A DNA stretch of 64,000 bases from the NCBI GenBank assembly GCA_958299035.1, contig CATQJL010000112.1, positions 52,070,463-52,134,462 on the forward strand, in the 5' to 3' direction. Shown piece by piece: positions 11,011 to 21,673 of this stretch. Source of the stretch: Cylicocyclus nassatus. Taxonomy: Eukaryota; Nematoda; Chromadorea; Rhabditida; Strongylidae. The position numbers were made by a program, and so were the translations under genes. Numbering within the stretch: position 1 is the stretch's first letter; each line of letters opens with the position of its first letter. Below the pieces are notes generated by a model. That model saw only the letters and a list, made by a program, of their open reading frames with translations, did not search any database and was not told where the DNA came from.

Positions 11011-12722
11011 TGTGCATACATACGTATTGAGTAACACATGTCTAAAGAATGAATTGCTTAACATTACGATGAAATCACGGCCCCCTTTTCCCTACTAAAG
11101 ATTGCAGGGGCAACTAACAATAAGTTGATAGAGAATAAATTGTAATTCTTACTGAACTATGTATAAGGCATTTGAAAAATCGTGACGATGGCGCGACCGC
11201 GCGCGGAACGCACGCCACTTCCGGAAATCGCGTTTTCTTACTTTTCGTCTCCAGTCGAAAGGTTTTTTTCGCTTACGTATGATAATATTCAGACACTGGA
11301 AGTGACTAAGCTATATGTTGAGGTAACGCCTTCTTGTATAAGCGTTTTATGCTCATGTGGGCGCAAAGTCCGCAGTAAAATCAGTCGTCAACATTTTATA
11401 AATGAACTATAACTTCCAAAAATTTCGTGTTGAAGTACAAAAAAGGTCTCTTCTGCATTTTTCAATCCTAAATGTTTTCCTGACATCCACCCCGGGTGAA
11501 AATAATCTCACTTCTATTATCTTCACTATCATCTGCATAATAATCGTTTGACAAATGACTCACTGACTCCGCTTAATTTAGCATTTAAATACACAATGTT
11601 TGCCGAAGCTTATCCCTCAATTCTCACTTTGCTTACTACTCTTTCCATATCCGGGGCAGATGCTAAATTCGATCCAAATTAGCTCTGCCGACTTGTCTGT
11701 CAAACGCGATTCACTCACTGCATCTGTGACGGATAATTAGACTCTCAGGCACACGTCCATGCGATCAACTTCTCTCGCATGCTGTCTGCACCTGATACTG
11801 AATATAGAGTCTGAACATTTCCGGCTAGGAACTTTTGTCCTCGCTTGATTAATCCTACTTGAAACTATTAGGTTTTGCATCTTGCGTAATTCAAGAAAGA
11901 TTCAAAGATTTTTCAAAATTTAATTCAAATCCTATATTCATTATTACGCACTCCGAAATTAGATGAAAGTCGCTTTATGAAACTAACTCGACAGTACCTC
12001 TTTATTGGCAAGTATCGGAGAAACAAGCTTCCGGAAACGGCACCTTAATTATGTATTTTCAAATTTAAGTGTAAAATTCCTGAATGTCGCTAGCTAACGA
12101 GTTGCGAAATCTATAGAATTTCCCATAAGACAGTAAGACATACTTCACCGTGGTAGGCTTCGAACTTGCATAGAAATACTATCTAACAAAATCGTATAAA
12201 CAATTATTCAGCCTCTGCAGGAAATTCACATTCTGTAAGAATCCATTTCTTAATGCTTTTTTTCACAAAATGCAGACCCAGAAAAAAAGTACAGCTATAA
12301 CGGTCCCTCCTGCAATGTTTTTTGTTTTCCCCCTCTCATGCGAGATTGCCCGCCACGAAGTATGGACTAATGTTGTCTGCAAGTTACAAATTTGAGATTA
12401 GCTGACTACACTAAGTAATCTCTACGGACTGATGAATCACGAAATTTTAAGTGGCGTTTTTGGAAGCTTGTTTCTATAAGGCTAACTTATGAAAAGCAGA
12501 TGACGGCCTAAAGTGCGAAACTTTCTACTTTATGAATATAAAAACATAAACTTGAGTTTAGGATTCCAAGAGTTACTGAATTTCTTTGATTTACGCAAAA
12601 ACTACTGCACTAACCTAGTGCAGGTATCGCTACATTACGCTCATTAGCGAAATTTGCGGGTTTCCAAAATCCGCGAAATGTGTACTGAGCCATTTCCGGC
12701 TAGGAACAGCTGTCCCCAGTTA
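11011..12722. other. Unassigned AT-rich sequence
   Basis: Nothing bounded is seen. A short CpG-rich patch at 11185-11232 opens a frame of 75 codons from the ATG at 11188, with no recognisable domain or splice context; I do not call it a gene. Confidence 0.45.
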
Positions 12723-12898
12723 TGAGGCCTCCAAACCGCGCCGGTTTCCGCTTTTGTAGCCGAAGCGCGCTAGGTCAGATTTCGCCCATGGGGTGCGTGT
12801 GAAGGACTTACTTGTGCTGATGGGATACTTACAGGGTTTTGCGATACTTTGTCGCTCTTCTTTCGTTTTGAAGGTTCTTTTCTGCTTTGTAATGAATA
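12723..12898 (-). repeat. Dispersed repeat cut by a Helitron
   Basis: Read on the minus strand this matches 18700-18875: ACCCTG, then AATCTGACCTAGCGCGCTTC, then AAAAGCGG and GGAGGC. Its upstream end stops exactly at the Helitron 3' boundary (12899), so the Helitron inserted into an existing repeat copy. Confidence 0.65.
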
Positions 12899-13220
12899 CT
12901 AGCTTGTACCCGGCTCCGCTCAGCCCTTTCAAAACACTGTAATAAAAGTCTCACCCGTATCCCTGTACAGCCTTTCCCTGTGCCTACGTCTACACTTCAT
13001 TCCCCGTTCCCTGTGTTGTTTTTGGAATCAGCACGCTCACTTACTCCTGTGTGCCAACTCCCAGTAGATGAACTCTGCAAAAAAAATAGATAAAAACGAT
13101 AAAATCGATATCGATCGATAACGAAAAGTAGCCTATGACACGCCCTGCCCCAATGTGTATGTGTACCAAGTTTGGTCCAATCGGTTCAGAAATAAAGATT
13201 TCTATTCCGCGCATACAATC

Positions 13221-13261
<41 letters not shown>

Positions 13262-13280
13262 TTCAACTCTATATATAAGA
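12899..13280 (-). mobile_element. Nonautonomous Helitron, copy 2 (internally deleted)
   Basis: On the minus strand the 5' end is TCTTATATATAGAGTTGAATG at 13280 downward, preceded by A, with the TCTGTCTG array next to it. The 3' end is AGCGGAGCCGGGTACAAGCTAG, followed by T. At 382 bp it is about 200 bp shorter than the other copies. Confidence 0.85.
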
Positions 13281-13579
13281 TTTCTGTTAAAGATACTTTT
13301 CATTCAAACTGGTTTCCACTTTTTTCGCTGCCCTAGATGCTGGAGTGGTAGACGATCACCGCGAAGATTTTTTTTTGAAGATATTTCCGCCACAAGCTAC
13401 TTTATGCCAAAATGAGCGAAATAGTGCTGAACGAAGTTTTGCATTTGGTTTTCATTCTCTTTTTTGATTTCACCAGAAAAAGTGTTTTCTTTTTTGGAAT
13501 TTGACTTTAGTTTGAAAGTTATTCTTATAGTTTCGAACATGAATAACCAGAGTGATATCTACACCAATGGAAACACAGT

Positions 13580-14422
13580 GGCCCGTAGTAAAGCTCAGTC
13601 ATGGGAGATTATCTCCCCTGAGACCTTCATGTGAGGTTCTGTCAGTAAAATGACGACCGTCCATTTTTCTATGCTATAGGGATGCAACGTCACCTGAGAG
13701 GTGAGTCTCAGGTGAAGTTCGGCAGGGAGATGATCTCCCTGCCGGGTCAAGGGAGATGATATGAGCGATGATGTCCAGAAATAGTGTGCTAAAGAGGAAA
13801 CGCAGAGAAAATCTTCGTAAGTTGCTCCTGAGTAACTTACGATACACAGCAATTTGCCTAACACTGCGGACAAAATCGGCGCAAAATTGCACAACCGCGC
13901 CCGAAAAGGAGAGGATCGATGAACAGCTGATTTTGGCGGGGAAGACAGAAAAAAACAAATTCTTCTCTTTTTTTTTGTAAACTTTACTGGTTTTTTCGAA
14001 GCTGTTCAAAACGAGGACTCAATTGTTCATTTCATTGAAATCACGTTGCAACCATTTCGCTTTGTCGCAAAATTTTCGTAACGAAATGTTTTTTTGTTTT
14101 ATCTTTGCGTTTTCTAGGCGAAATCCTTGATAACGGTTATCATCGATTGGATAGTGGCCGCTATCGAAGATTGCTCGGCGATGCAGCAAAAGTTGTGTCG
14201 CTAGGCGGAGTCGAACCACGGCCGCGCGCATGTAATTCCAATGGCTTACCTATTTAACCAAATCGAACCAAGTAGCTGTATTTTCGAGGACGCATTTGAT
14301 TACAATGTCCAGAAAGCGATCTGCACCAGATCAATAGCTCGCCAGATGCTGGACTGAGGCGCCAAGATGTCAACTCCGGTCCGCCTCAGGGGAGATGCCC
14401 TGACGGTAGTTTACTACGGGCC
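13580..14422. mobile_element. DNA element with GGCCCGTAGTAAA ends, copy 1
   Basis: The perfect inverted ends are GGCCCGTAGTAAA at left and TTTACTACGGGCC at right. The flanks read AGT on both sides here, while the sister copy (42506-43361) is flanked by TA, so the target rule is unsettled. Conserved inside both copies are the hairpin CGTAAGTTGCTC / GAGTAACTTACG, a GAT(A/T)(A/G)CGG block with its inverse, and a tRNA-like segment on the minus strand. No transposase is present. The superfamily is undecided. Confidence 0.8.
14192..14271 (-). other. tRNA-like segment with A- and B-box matches
   Basis: On the minus strand TGGTTAAATAGG resembles a Pol III A box (two mismatches). It is followed 31 bases later by GGTTCGACTCC, a perfect B box. 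A T-arm of four of five pairs can be drawn, but the acceptor stem does not pair, so this is not a functional tRNA gene. It resembles the head of a tRNA-derived SINE. The equivalent segment of the sister element lies at about 43132-43200. Confidence 0.5.
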
Positions 14423-14866
14423 AGTCTCTTTAATCCAATTTTCGTTTTTGAGATTGCGAAATGGTCTTTCTAAATCTTTTCATCTTGAGGCTTGTCTACT
14501 ATGCTGGATGAGCGATGTCGTTACAGAACAATGTTTTTCACTCTTTTTTTTTGAAGATGTTCCACTATACTGTAGGAGCGATAACATTGTGGAACGGAAT
14601 CTTGACATTACTGCTTTTGATCTATGCTATGCTGAGTGAACCATTTCTTTCGAAGCGGAGTCATTTTGATGTTTTTCCGTTCTGTAATTCGTCTATCATA
14701 GAATAGTAAAGAAATCATTTTGTGACATCACTTACCGCCAGTGCAGTAGACAAGCCTCAAAACGGAAAAGATATCAAAACCACATGACAATCAAATTCCT
14801 CATTCAACATCGTTGAAACGAAAGTTGAGTCAAAAAACATTGTTTTGCAAAATGTGGCTCAATCTA

Positions 14867-15811
14867 TTAGGTTGTCAAGAAAATAATGTCGGTTTTTATT
14901 TGCTTGCTTTGACAAAGCAATCAGACGCAACCCAACAAAGGGTAAGGGGTATTGTTCGATAGAGCAAAGCGAGCTCTACAAGATGGCACTCATGTCTTTG
15001 CGCCATGCTCGATCCACGAAGAGTTCGAACTCAAGATCTAAAGATTTCCAAATGCCCAAAAAATCGAAAAAAGTCAGAGCTTCGTCCAAATAATTTCTAC
15101 GGACCTCCCACTCGCTCACATCAATACTACCGATATCTGATATCCATATGTGCGATTGCCGTATTTTTTTCCTTGACTAGAAACTGAGAAAACGAAAATT
15201 TCCCTGATTTTCTCAAAGCAATGCTGAGCCGTTTTTGCATATGTAGTTCTATACTACAAGCCTAGGTAAGTATAACTGTAGATTTTCAGCCCATTCCAAG
15301 CGGTAGTTTTCGAAAAATAACGAATTCGGATTTTTTCGTTTCAGTTTCAGTGCTAAAATCGACATTTCTCGAGAAGTACCGCTCGAAATAGGCTGAAAAC
15401 CTACAGTTATGCTTACCTAGGCTTGTAGTATAGAACTACATATGCAAAAACTGCTCAGCATTGCTTTGAGAAAATCAGGAAAATTTTCGTTTTTTCAGTT
15501 TGGTCAAGGAAAAAATACGGCAATCGCACATATGGATATCAGATATCGATAGTATTGATGTGAGCGAGTGAGAGGTCCGTAGAAATTATTTGGACGAAGA
15601 TCTGATTTTTTCGATTTTTTGGGCATTTGGAAATTTTTAGATTTTAAGTTCGAACTCTCCGTGGATCGAGCATGGCGCAAAGGCATGAGTGTCATCTTGT
15701 AGAGCTTACTTTGCTTTATCGAAAAGTATCCCTTACCCTTTGTTGGGTTGAATCTAGTTGCTTTGTTAAAGCAAGCAAATAAAAACCGACATTATTTTCT
15801 TGACAACCTAA
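14867..15811. mobile_element. Palindromic mariner-type element
   Basis: TTAGGTTGTCAAGAAAATAA follows TA (14865-14866), and its reverse complement ends at 15811 before TA (15812-15813). The whole 945 bp is an imperfect palindrome with arms of about 450 bp that meet near 15315-15370. It includes the mirrored words ATACTACAAGCCTAGG and GAGCGAG. There is no transposase. The 26500-26828 region shows faint homology to one arm. Confidence 0.87.
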
Positions 15812-16349
15812 TAGATATTAGCATAGTTTCGAACATGAATAACCAAAAAAAACATCTTTTCTGGAAGAAGTCGGTCAACTAGTATAAAAGAAAAATGCCT
15901 GAAGACGGAAGCTACATGGAACAACTCCGGCTAGCACTACTTTGCTCGCTTTGGTATCAGGAGTGGTAGTAATTTAGTCGAAACCATCATGTTAACTGAG
16001 TTTTCATAACACCAGCTAACCAGCAGCTTCACATCATTTTCTCAACGAAACCACGAATTAACCAACAGGAAACCTCGAAATGCTATCTTGCAAAGCAAAG
16101 TCATTGGAGGAGATCGAAACTCAAACCATTCTCATGCTTGCCCGCAATCATTGCACTTTACCAAGATTGCAGTTCGGTGTACAGCTTTTCATTCTTTCAT
16201 GATGGTTGATTTTACTAAGCAGCATCTATACACTGAACTTCTCAATATAGATTAACGAATGAACTTGTTGCCAGTGGCTAAGAGCTTCTCATTCGAAAGC
16301 CTACCTTAACACTATGTCGTCAGGAGATAGTGGTGCGTTATCAAATTAG

Positions 16350-17524
16350 GATGCGTTGTTAGGAAGTACTGCTGGAGACATATTGCAGATGTCAGCGCGG
16401 ACGATGTGCCTCGTAGGCGCCATAGGAATATTGAATACGTTCGCAGTGATCCGTGCGAGGTCTTTTCAAGTAACAGAGCGTTCATACGCTTTAGATTTCG
16501 CTTTACTGAAAGGGAGCTATTATGGCTCACGACGCTTTTGTCATCGAAACTAGCGTATGACACTAGCAGATCTTGGGCTATCTCAAAGAAACAGCAGGTA
16601 GAGTCTGCTATGGCCTTCACGATTGGCAACTTTTTGCTGCACTTCCAGAGAAAAGCTTTTAGGTGGCCATAGGTGTTAGATATCTTGCAACGAACTCGCA
16701 CCAAATTGTTCTTGGTGATGACACTCTGAAGTGCTGCCAAAAAACAATTTCAAATGTGGTGCACAGGGTGGTTATGGCGCTAAATCATCCAGAAATAGTG
16801 TCACAGTTCATCGTTTGTAAGCCGTGGGATACACTCTGGTGCAGAAATAGGGCTAGCGAATTCGCCAGGCTCGGAAAATTTAGCAGTGAGTGGACTTTCA
16901 GTGCATCACAAGAGAAATATAACTTATTAAGATGTAATTGGCTGCATCGACGGAACTCTAGTGCCAATCCAGAGTCCTCCCTTAGATGGCTACGTATACA
17001 TGAGCAGGAAGTGATTCACCGCCTTAAACGTCTGCGTAGTTGTAGATGCAATTGGCCGTATTCTCTACGTTAACAGTGGCTTCCCAGGCTCTGTACATGA
17101 TGCGACTGTTTGGAGGCGATGCGCTCTTGGCCAACAGTTCAATTCTGGTGAGACATGCGCAAGCTATGCGCTTCTTGGAGATTCCGGGTATGCAAATGGA
17201 AACGGCATCATGGCGCCCTACCGCCCAACAAGTGTTAGAGGTGATTTATTGAAAATGCGTTACAACCGCGAACATCGCCGTGTACGCGCCGTGGTGGAGA
17301 GGACTATAGGGAGATGGAAAAGGCGCTTTTCAATACTGTGCACCGGGATGCGAGTCTCACCGGAATTCGCATCCAAGATAGTCATTGCTTGTGCAGTGCT
17401 GCACAACATGGGTTATTGTGTAGGGGCCACAAAGTGGCCACGTCTTGGGCACACGTTGGCTACCATGCCACATCCGCCAGCCAACACCCGGGACGTTCGT
17501 GAATATGTTATGAGATTGCTTTGA
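16350..17524 (+). pseudogene. PIF/Harbinger (HARBI1-like) DDE transposase, frameshifted
   Basis: The coding series runs through three frames. Frame one (about 16370-16672) reads PRRRHRNIEYVRSD and FRFRFTERELLWL, similar to the N-terminal part of Harbinger transposases. Frame two (16663-16880) holds LATNSHQIVLGDD and TISNVVHRVV. Frame three (from about 16930 to 17524) holds the catalytic domain: VIGCIDGTLVPI with the first Asp, GFPGSVHDATVW, LLGDSGYA with the second Asp, and RAVVERTIGRWKRRF with the Glu. At least two frameshifts and one stop (TGA at 17012-17014, after YMSRK) break it. The enzyme would cut and join element ends in the nucleus. An AATAAA lies at 17586. Family assignment rests on motif recognition and order. 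Confidence 0.85.
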
Positions 17525-17658
17525 AGAAACAACTTTATTTTGAAATGGTCAACAAACGATAAACACTATGTATTAAATGTCTTCTAATAAACATTCTTTC
17601 ATTCAAAGTTCTCTTCTTCTACAGTTGTCGTTTCCTTTTTGGAGTTTGCTTAAAAGGT

Positions 17659-18180
17659 TCAATTTGATGATTCAAACTTAGTGCACTTACTGAAAAACGA
17701 ACCCTTTGGCTTAGTAAATTCTAAGATGCTCTCCAGACCCCTCTTTTGCAATTCGGCCATTTGAATAACTGCTTCGCACATCCTTGTTTGTTCCTGTGAA
17801 TATTTTTTGATGACCAGTTGCAGTCAGAGCCTACAACTTTACCTGAAGCATTGTTCGGAAATATTCCATAGCTTTGTCGAGTTTTTCGTTTAGGGAGTTT
17901 TGGAAACATTCAAAAGTTTTGTTAGATTTCTCATTCACGCAACTTTCAGACTCCCCCAACTTTCAGACTCCCCCAACCCAAGCATGCCCGATATGGCCAA
18001 ACTTGCCATCGGACCACATTCTAAAGTTTAATGCTCACCGGATTGGCGTCCTCGTTTTCGTTTGGGCACTCGTTAATAATGGCCCGAAGATCGAGTCGGA
18101 GATTGATAAATGTCGCCCCTTGAGTCAATTGTAATTCAAAAAAGCGTAACCCACTGTGTGTCACGTCCATTCCGGCGTCA
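17659..18180 (-). pseudogene. Harbinger second protein (accessory gene), with introns
   Basis: The minus strand holds an open C-terminal part in two exons. One exon, about 17940-17843, reads NEKSNKTFECFQNSLNEKL and DKAMEYFRTMLQ. It is joined in phase 0 over a 49-bp intron (17842-17794, GT...CACAG) to EQTRMCEAVIQMAELQKRG and LESILEFTKPKGSFFS, ending at TGA 17661-17659. A further open stretch (18180-18039) with GATFINLRLDLRAIINE ends at a GTGAGC donor. Harbinger elements need a second, Myb/SANT-type protein for nuclear import and DNA binding; position and orientation fit this, although I see no Myb motif. A perfect 17-bp tandem duplication (17941-17974) may have broken the frame. Confidence 0.6.
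17941..17974. repeat. 17-bp tandem duplication
   Basis: AACTTTCAGACTCCCCC occurs twice in a row. A 17-bp gain shifts the frame of the minus-strand accessory gene. Confidence 0.9.
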
Positions 18181-18237
18181 ATAGCACAATAGAATGATTA
18201 TTTGACCTTACTTTAGTGCTATACGCGTTAATACGTT

Positions 18238-18315
18238 GAAACCATCACATCATTGTTTAAAACGAAAAAGTGGTCGGGGATACTTTTTCATTTTAAACTA
18301 TGATGTGGTGGTTTC
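18238..18315. repeat. Hairpin in the Harbinger right end
   Basis: GAAACCATCACATCATTG and AAAACGAAAAAG pair with CTTTTTCATTTT and ATGATGTGGTGGTTTC around a 12-base loop. GAAACCATCA is also the inner part of the terminal repeat, so the terminal motif is repeated inside the element. Confidence 0.75.
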
Positions 18316-18599
18316 ACGTCTGCGTCTCATGAAATGAAGTGCTGTTTTCATTACTCTATCTGATAAGGAAACAATGATGTTAACCTGCTGTTTAACTCAT
18401 GGTTTGGTTTAGAATGAAACAAGCATGAAACACTCATGGTTTTCTGCTAGTTACTTGCTTGTTTCATAATTTTGTATGACCGATTGAACTGAGTGGCCGT
18501 GAAAAGATGATCATGCTTACCACGATGTAACCATGATTAAACCATCACATCATTTGATGGTTTCGACCAAATTACTACCACTCCAGAATTTTTCCGTGG

Positions 18600-18880
18600 C
18601 GGGATGTAGACTATAAGCAAACCTTTGACAATGACTCGAGCACTCCGGTTTCGCAGGACTGCGAAAAAACGAAGCAGATAGAATGAACACATCTGCAACG
18701 GAGATGTTTATTACAACATAGCCATAACCTTTAGAGCGAAAGAATACCGACAGAAAGATTGAAAAACCCTGCAAATGTCACGAAACAGACCCCCTACGCG
18801 TCACATAGGCAAAATCTGACCTAGCGCGCTTCGGCTGCAAAAGCGGCAACCGGTGTGGTCTGGAGGCTACCAATATCCGT
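18600..18880 (+). repeat. Dispersed repeat, plus-strand copy
   Basis: This is the partner of 12723-12898 in opposite orientation. The best conserved block is TGACCTAGCGCGCTTCGGCT. The left limit is uncertain. Confidence 0.6.
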
Positions 18881-19074
18881 TGATGGACAAGTATTGCACC
18901 TTTTGGAATAAATTTTGTCTTCTTGTATGTTGCGCTCTCATTCTCGTTGTTATAAAATTATGATGTAAGTAATACAGGCATATTCCAGACTGCCGTGCGT
19001 GTAATGGTCATGGTAGGTTGTAAAAGGGGAGTATTCTAGATGGCTCCACTTTGCTGGAACTTGGTCGGGAGGGA

Positions 19075-19086
19075 GGGGGGGGGGGG
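19075..19086 (+). repeat. Poly(G) tract, 12 bases
   Basis: An uninterrupted G run within a purine-rich stretch, next to a piggyBac-type MITE. Confidence 0.95.
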
Positions 19087-19137
19087 AGGGAGGAGTTCCG
19101 ACATGCCGATTACAAAGTGAAAGCGCTACGACATTAA

Positions 19138-19402
19138 CACGCTGACGACAACGCGCATTTTTAGTTATCTGCCTTAGGGACAATGCCTTCCGCGATAAAG
19201 TTGAAAATTTTCAGCTAAAATTAAGCAGATCGTCGTCTAAAGTAAATCTACGTTAATTTTAAGGAGCAGAAAAGAAATGCGGTAGTAACCCATAGAATCA
19301 GAGCGTAAGAGAACTTCTGAAACGAATTTACCTCAAGATTGTATTCACCTTGACGAATTTTAAGCCATGACCCACCATGTGGGTCACGCTGTCGTCAATA
19401 TG
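19138..19402. mobile_element. piggyBac-type MITE, diverged copy
   Basis: CACGCTGACGACA follows TTAA (19134-19137). The other end reads TGTCGTCAATATG before TCAA, a decayed TTAA. Ends and target match the copies at 7893 and 21359, but the interior is different and shorter (265 bp). Confidence 0.65.
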
Positions 19403-19769
19403 TCAAAGGCCTTCTTTCGTAAAATCGAGGTTTCATTTTTTAGCATGTCAAATTACCCCACTGTGCGAAGTCTCAGTAAATTTTGAGGTTTTCTTGTTGT
19501 GTTGTTAGTTGATGTCGCTTCAAATCTACCGATTCGACTTGTTTAACCTCTCAAAGCTCAATTTGTTTCAACATTCATTTTTTACTGAGTTCAATAAGAC
19601 GAACTTCAAAAAAGCTGCCTACAACTTCGTTTTTATACGTCTCTGGTTCCGCACTTCATTTGAATAAAACCCGCAAGATTTCTCCAGCTTTTGAGAAATA
19701 CTCAAATTTATTTGTCATGATATCAAAAATCAACGGCCAAGTAGTCTAAAATCTTTGCAAGTTACATGA

Positions 19770-20080
19770 TACTAAAATAAAGCTACAATCAAGAAGAAAA
19801 AAGTTATGGCAGAAGCTGCAAAACTGTGCCAACCCAGTTGTAATCAGCGAAGCTAAATTCTGCGCGCAAATCTCCAAGAACCTTTCTCGGGAAGTTATGG
19901 CCAATCTTGCAAATCCCTCGTAATTTGGAAAATTACAGTTTTTGAGCTCTTATATGTATGTTGTAGAGTACCGCGCGTATTGTTCAACTGCGCGTTTCAA
20001 GCTACAAATGACATTGTCCACAAGAGATACTTCCACAAAAGATACTAAGTTCTGCTACTAAGTTTGAGTGTGATGGTGCT
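19770..20080 (+). repeat. Possible old dispersed repeat
   Basis: Words such as AAGTTATGGCCAATCTTGC and AAGCTACAAATGAC recur near 53230-53350 with changes. Order of blocks differs, so this may be a rearranged or composite copy. Confidence 0.35.
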
Positions 20081-20209
20081 TATTCAGGTTTGTGGGAGAT
20101 CAGAGATAGCGAGGGCGTAGTTTGCCTCCACCTGCTGTTCACTAGCCACTTAGATTTTTTCAGCCAAAAGTCAACGCTCTTGTTTCTTCTACGTTTATTT
20201 TATAGACGA

Positions 20210-20789
20210 CTAGCTGGTTTACCCGGCTCCGCCCAGTCCTGTCAAAACACTATGATAAAGCTCCCTATCCCTGCACTACATTTCTTAGGACCATTTCTAC
20301 ATGCTCATCCCCTATTTCCGCTGTGTTAGTAATCAGCATGCTCAATTACACCCTGTGCCAACTCTCAGCCCCGTAGCTCAAACTATGCAAAGAAATCGAT
20401 CGATAAAACTAATCGATTCAGAAACTAATATTATGTTCGTAATTAACGTGCTCGATTACCCTCCTGTGCCAACTCCCAGCCCCGTGGGTCGAAGTTTGCA
20501 AAAAATCGATAAAATCTGTAAAAATAAAGGATAATTCCAAAAATTAATATTGTATTCGTAATGTGCGCATTCCCAGCTCCATGGCTCATAATTTGCAAAA
20601 AAAAAACAACAACAAACGATAAAATGGATATATTGATTGATAACGAAAAGTAGTCTGCGACATACGCTCCGCCCCGAAGTGTATATGTGCCAGATTTGGT
20701 CCGGGTCGGTTCAGAAATGGAATTTTCTATTCGGAACTACGTACAGACGGACAGACAGACAGACGTACAAACAGACATTGAACTTTAGA
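20210..20789 (-). mobile_element. Nonautonomous Helitron, copy 3
   Basis: On the minus strand the 3' end is GGCGGAGCCGGGTAAACC then AGCTAG at 20213-20210, followed by T. The 5' end at 20789 begins TCTAAAGTTCAATGTCTG: it keeps TC but has lost the TATATATA stretch. The CTGTCTGTCTG array and internal inverted blocks are present. No helicase frame. Confidence 0.82.
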
Positions 20790-21358
20790 TCCATCGCGCG
20801 ACAAGACGCTACTGCGAAAGACTTCTCTAAAATCAAACTCACATTTCTTTAACTGCCGGCGTTCCTGCGAAGCATGAACTTTTTCGGACGCTACAGCGTC
20901 TATCCTCTGCGTGCGATGAATAGCCTATACGCGTGTTAGGTTCTTAGTATAGTATAGTTTATCTTGAAGAAAATAATTATCTTAAGGCAGGTTCAAATTC
21001 TAGGTCTTGCCCGGGATACAGTTGAGTGCTGATTGTCTAAAGAAAGCTTAAATTTTCTGAGAATCTGACTTTCTTCTTTGTCGGTCGTTGTTAACTCCAA
21101 AGCTAATAAAACGCACAAATGTTTGGTCCGTTATAATTACCATAAGAAAGTAGACGAAACGTCTGCTTGACAGCTTATTAATCACCCACGCCTTTTTTGC
21201 TTCTATCATTTTATTCTTGCCACATACAGCTCTGAAGCAACCCCACCACGCCGTGGATAGGGATATAAGTTCAGCCATGTCTTAAGTCATGATTGACTTG
21301 CGCATAGCCTAGTGGTATTCTCCACCTTGCTTTTGCCCTTCTAATGACTCGAATTTAA

Positions 21359-21673
21359 CACATTGACGATTGCTTGACACACATGGTGTGTCAAGCGATG
21401 ACTACCGCGTGGGACCGCTTGACACACCATGTGTGTCAAGGCTTGAATTTTGGTAAAATGACTACTATCCTGAAATAAACTCACTCCGTGAGCTTTCTTT
21501 TGCACAAAATCTAGGGATGACTTCCACACCTTTTTTTCTCAGCATTTCAGATCTACTGTAAGTGTGCTGTAGATGGCAGTATGCGCAATTATAGTTGAGA
21601 AAGTGGGCTGGTCCGTAAAAAGGCTTTGGTCCCAAAAGGCAGGCAACTAAAAATCTGCATGGTCGTCAATGTG
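21359..21673. mobile_element. piggyBac-type MITE, copy 2
   Basis: CACATTGACGA follows TTAA (21355-21358). TCGTCAATGTG ends the element before TTGA (21674-21677). It is 315 bp, like copy 1. The left end also carries a CTTGACACACATGGTGTGTCAAG hairpin with a third CTTGACACAC word nearby. Confidence 0.8.

Larger units (their letters stand above)
15960..18584. mobile_element. PIF/Harbinger transposon with two genes
   Basis: The inverted ends share GGAGTGGTAGTAATTT(A/G)GTCGAAACCATCA, about 30 bp. Between them lie a DDE transposase gene on the plus strand and, convergent to it, a second gene on the minus strand. This two-gene layout is the hallmark of PIF/Harbinger elements. A clear 3-bp target duplication is not seen (TCA left, AGA right), which suggests decay. 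The length of 2.6 kb is normal for the group. The transposase is frameshifted, so the copy is probably inactive. Confidence 0.85.

Noticed and set aside
11188..11412. 75-codon frame beginning MARPRAERTPLPE in a CpG-rich patch
   Set aside because: No domain, no promoter or splice pairing; the CpG patch is only about 50 bp.
13197..13260. CAGACAGACAGA microsatellite as a possible CRISPR-like array
   Set aside because: It is a simple tetranucleotide repeat belonging to the Helitron 5' end; no spacers exist.
14192..14271. A functional tRNA gene
   Set aside because: A and B boxes fit, but the acceptor stem does not pair and the segment is repeated in a second transposon copy.
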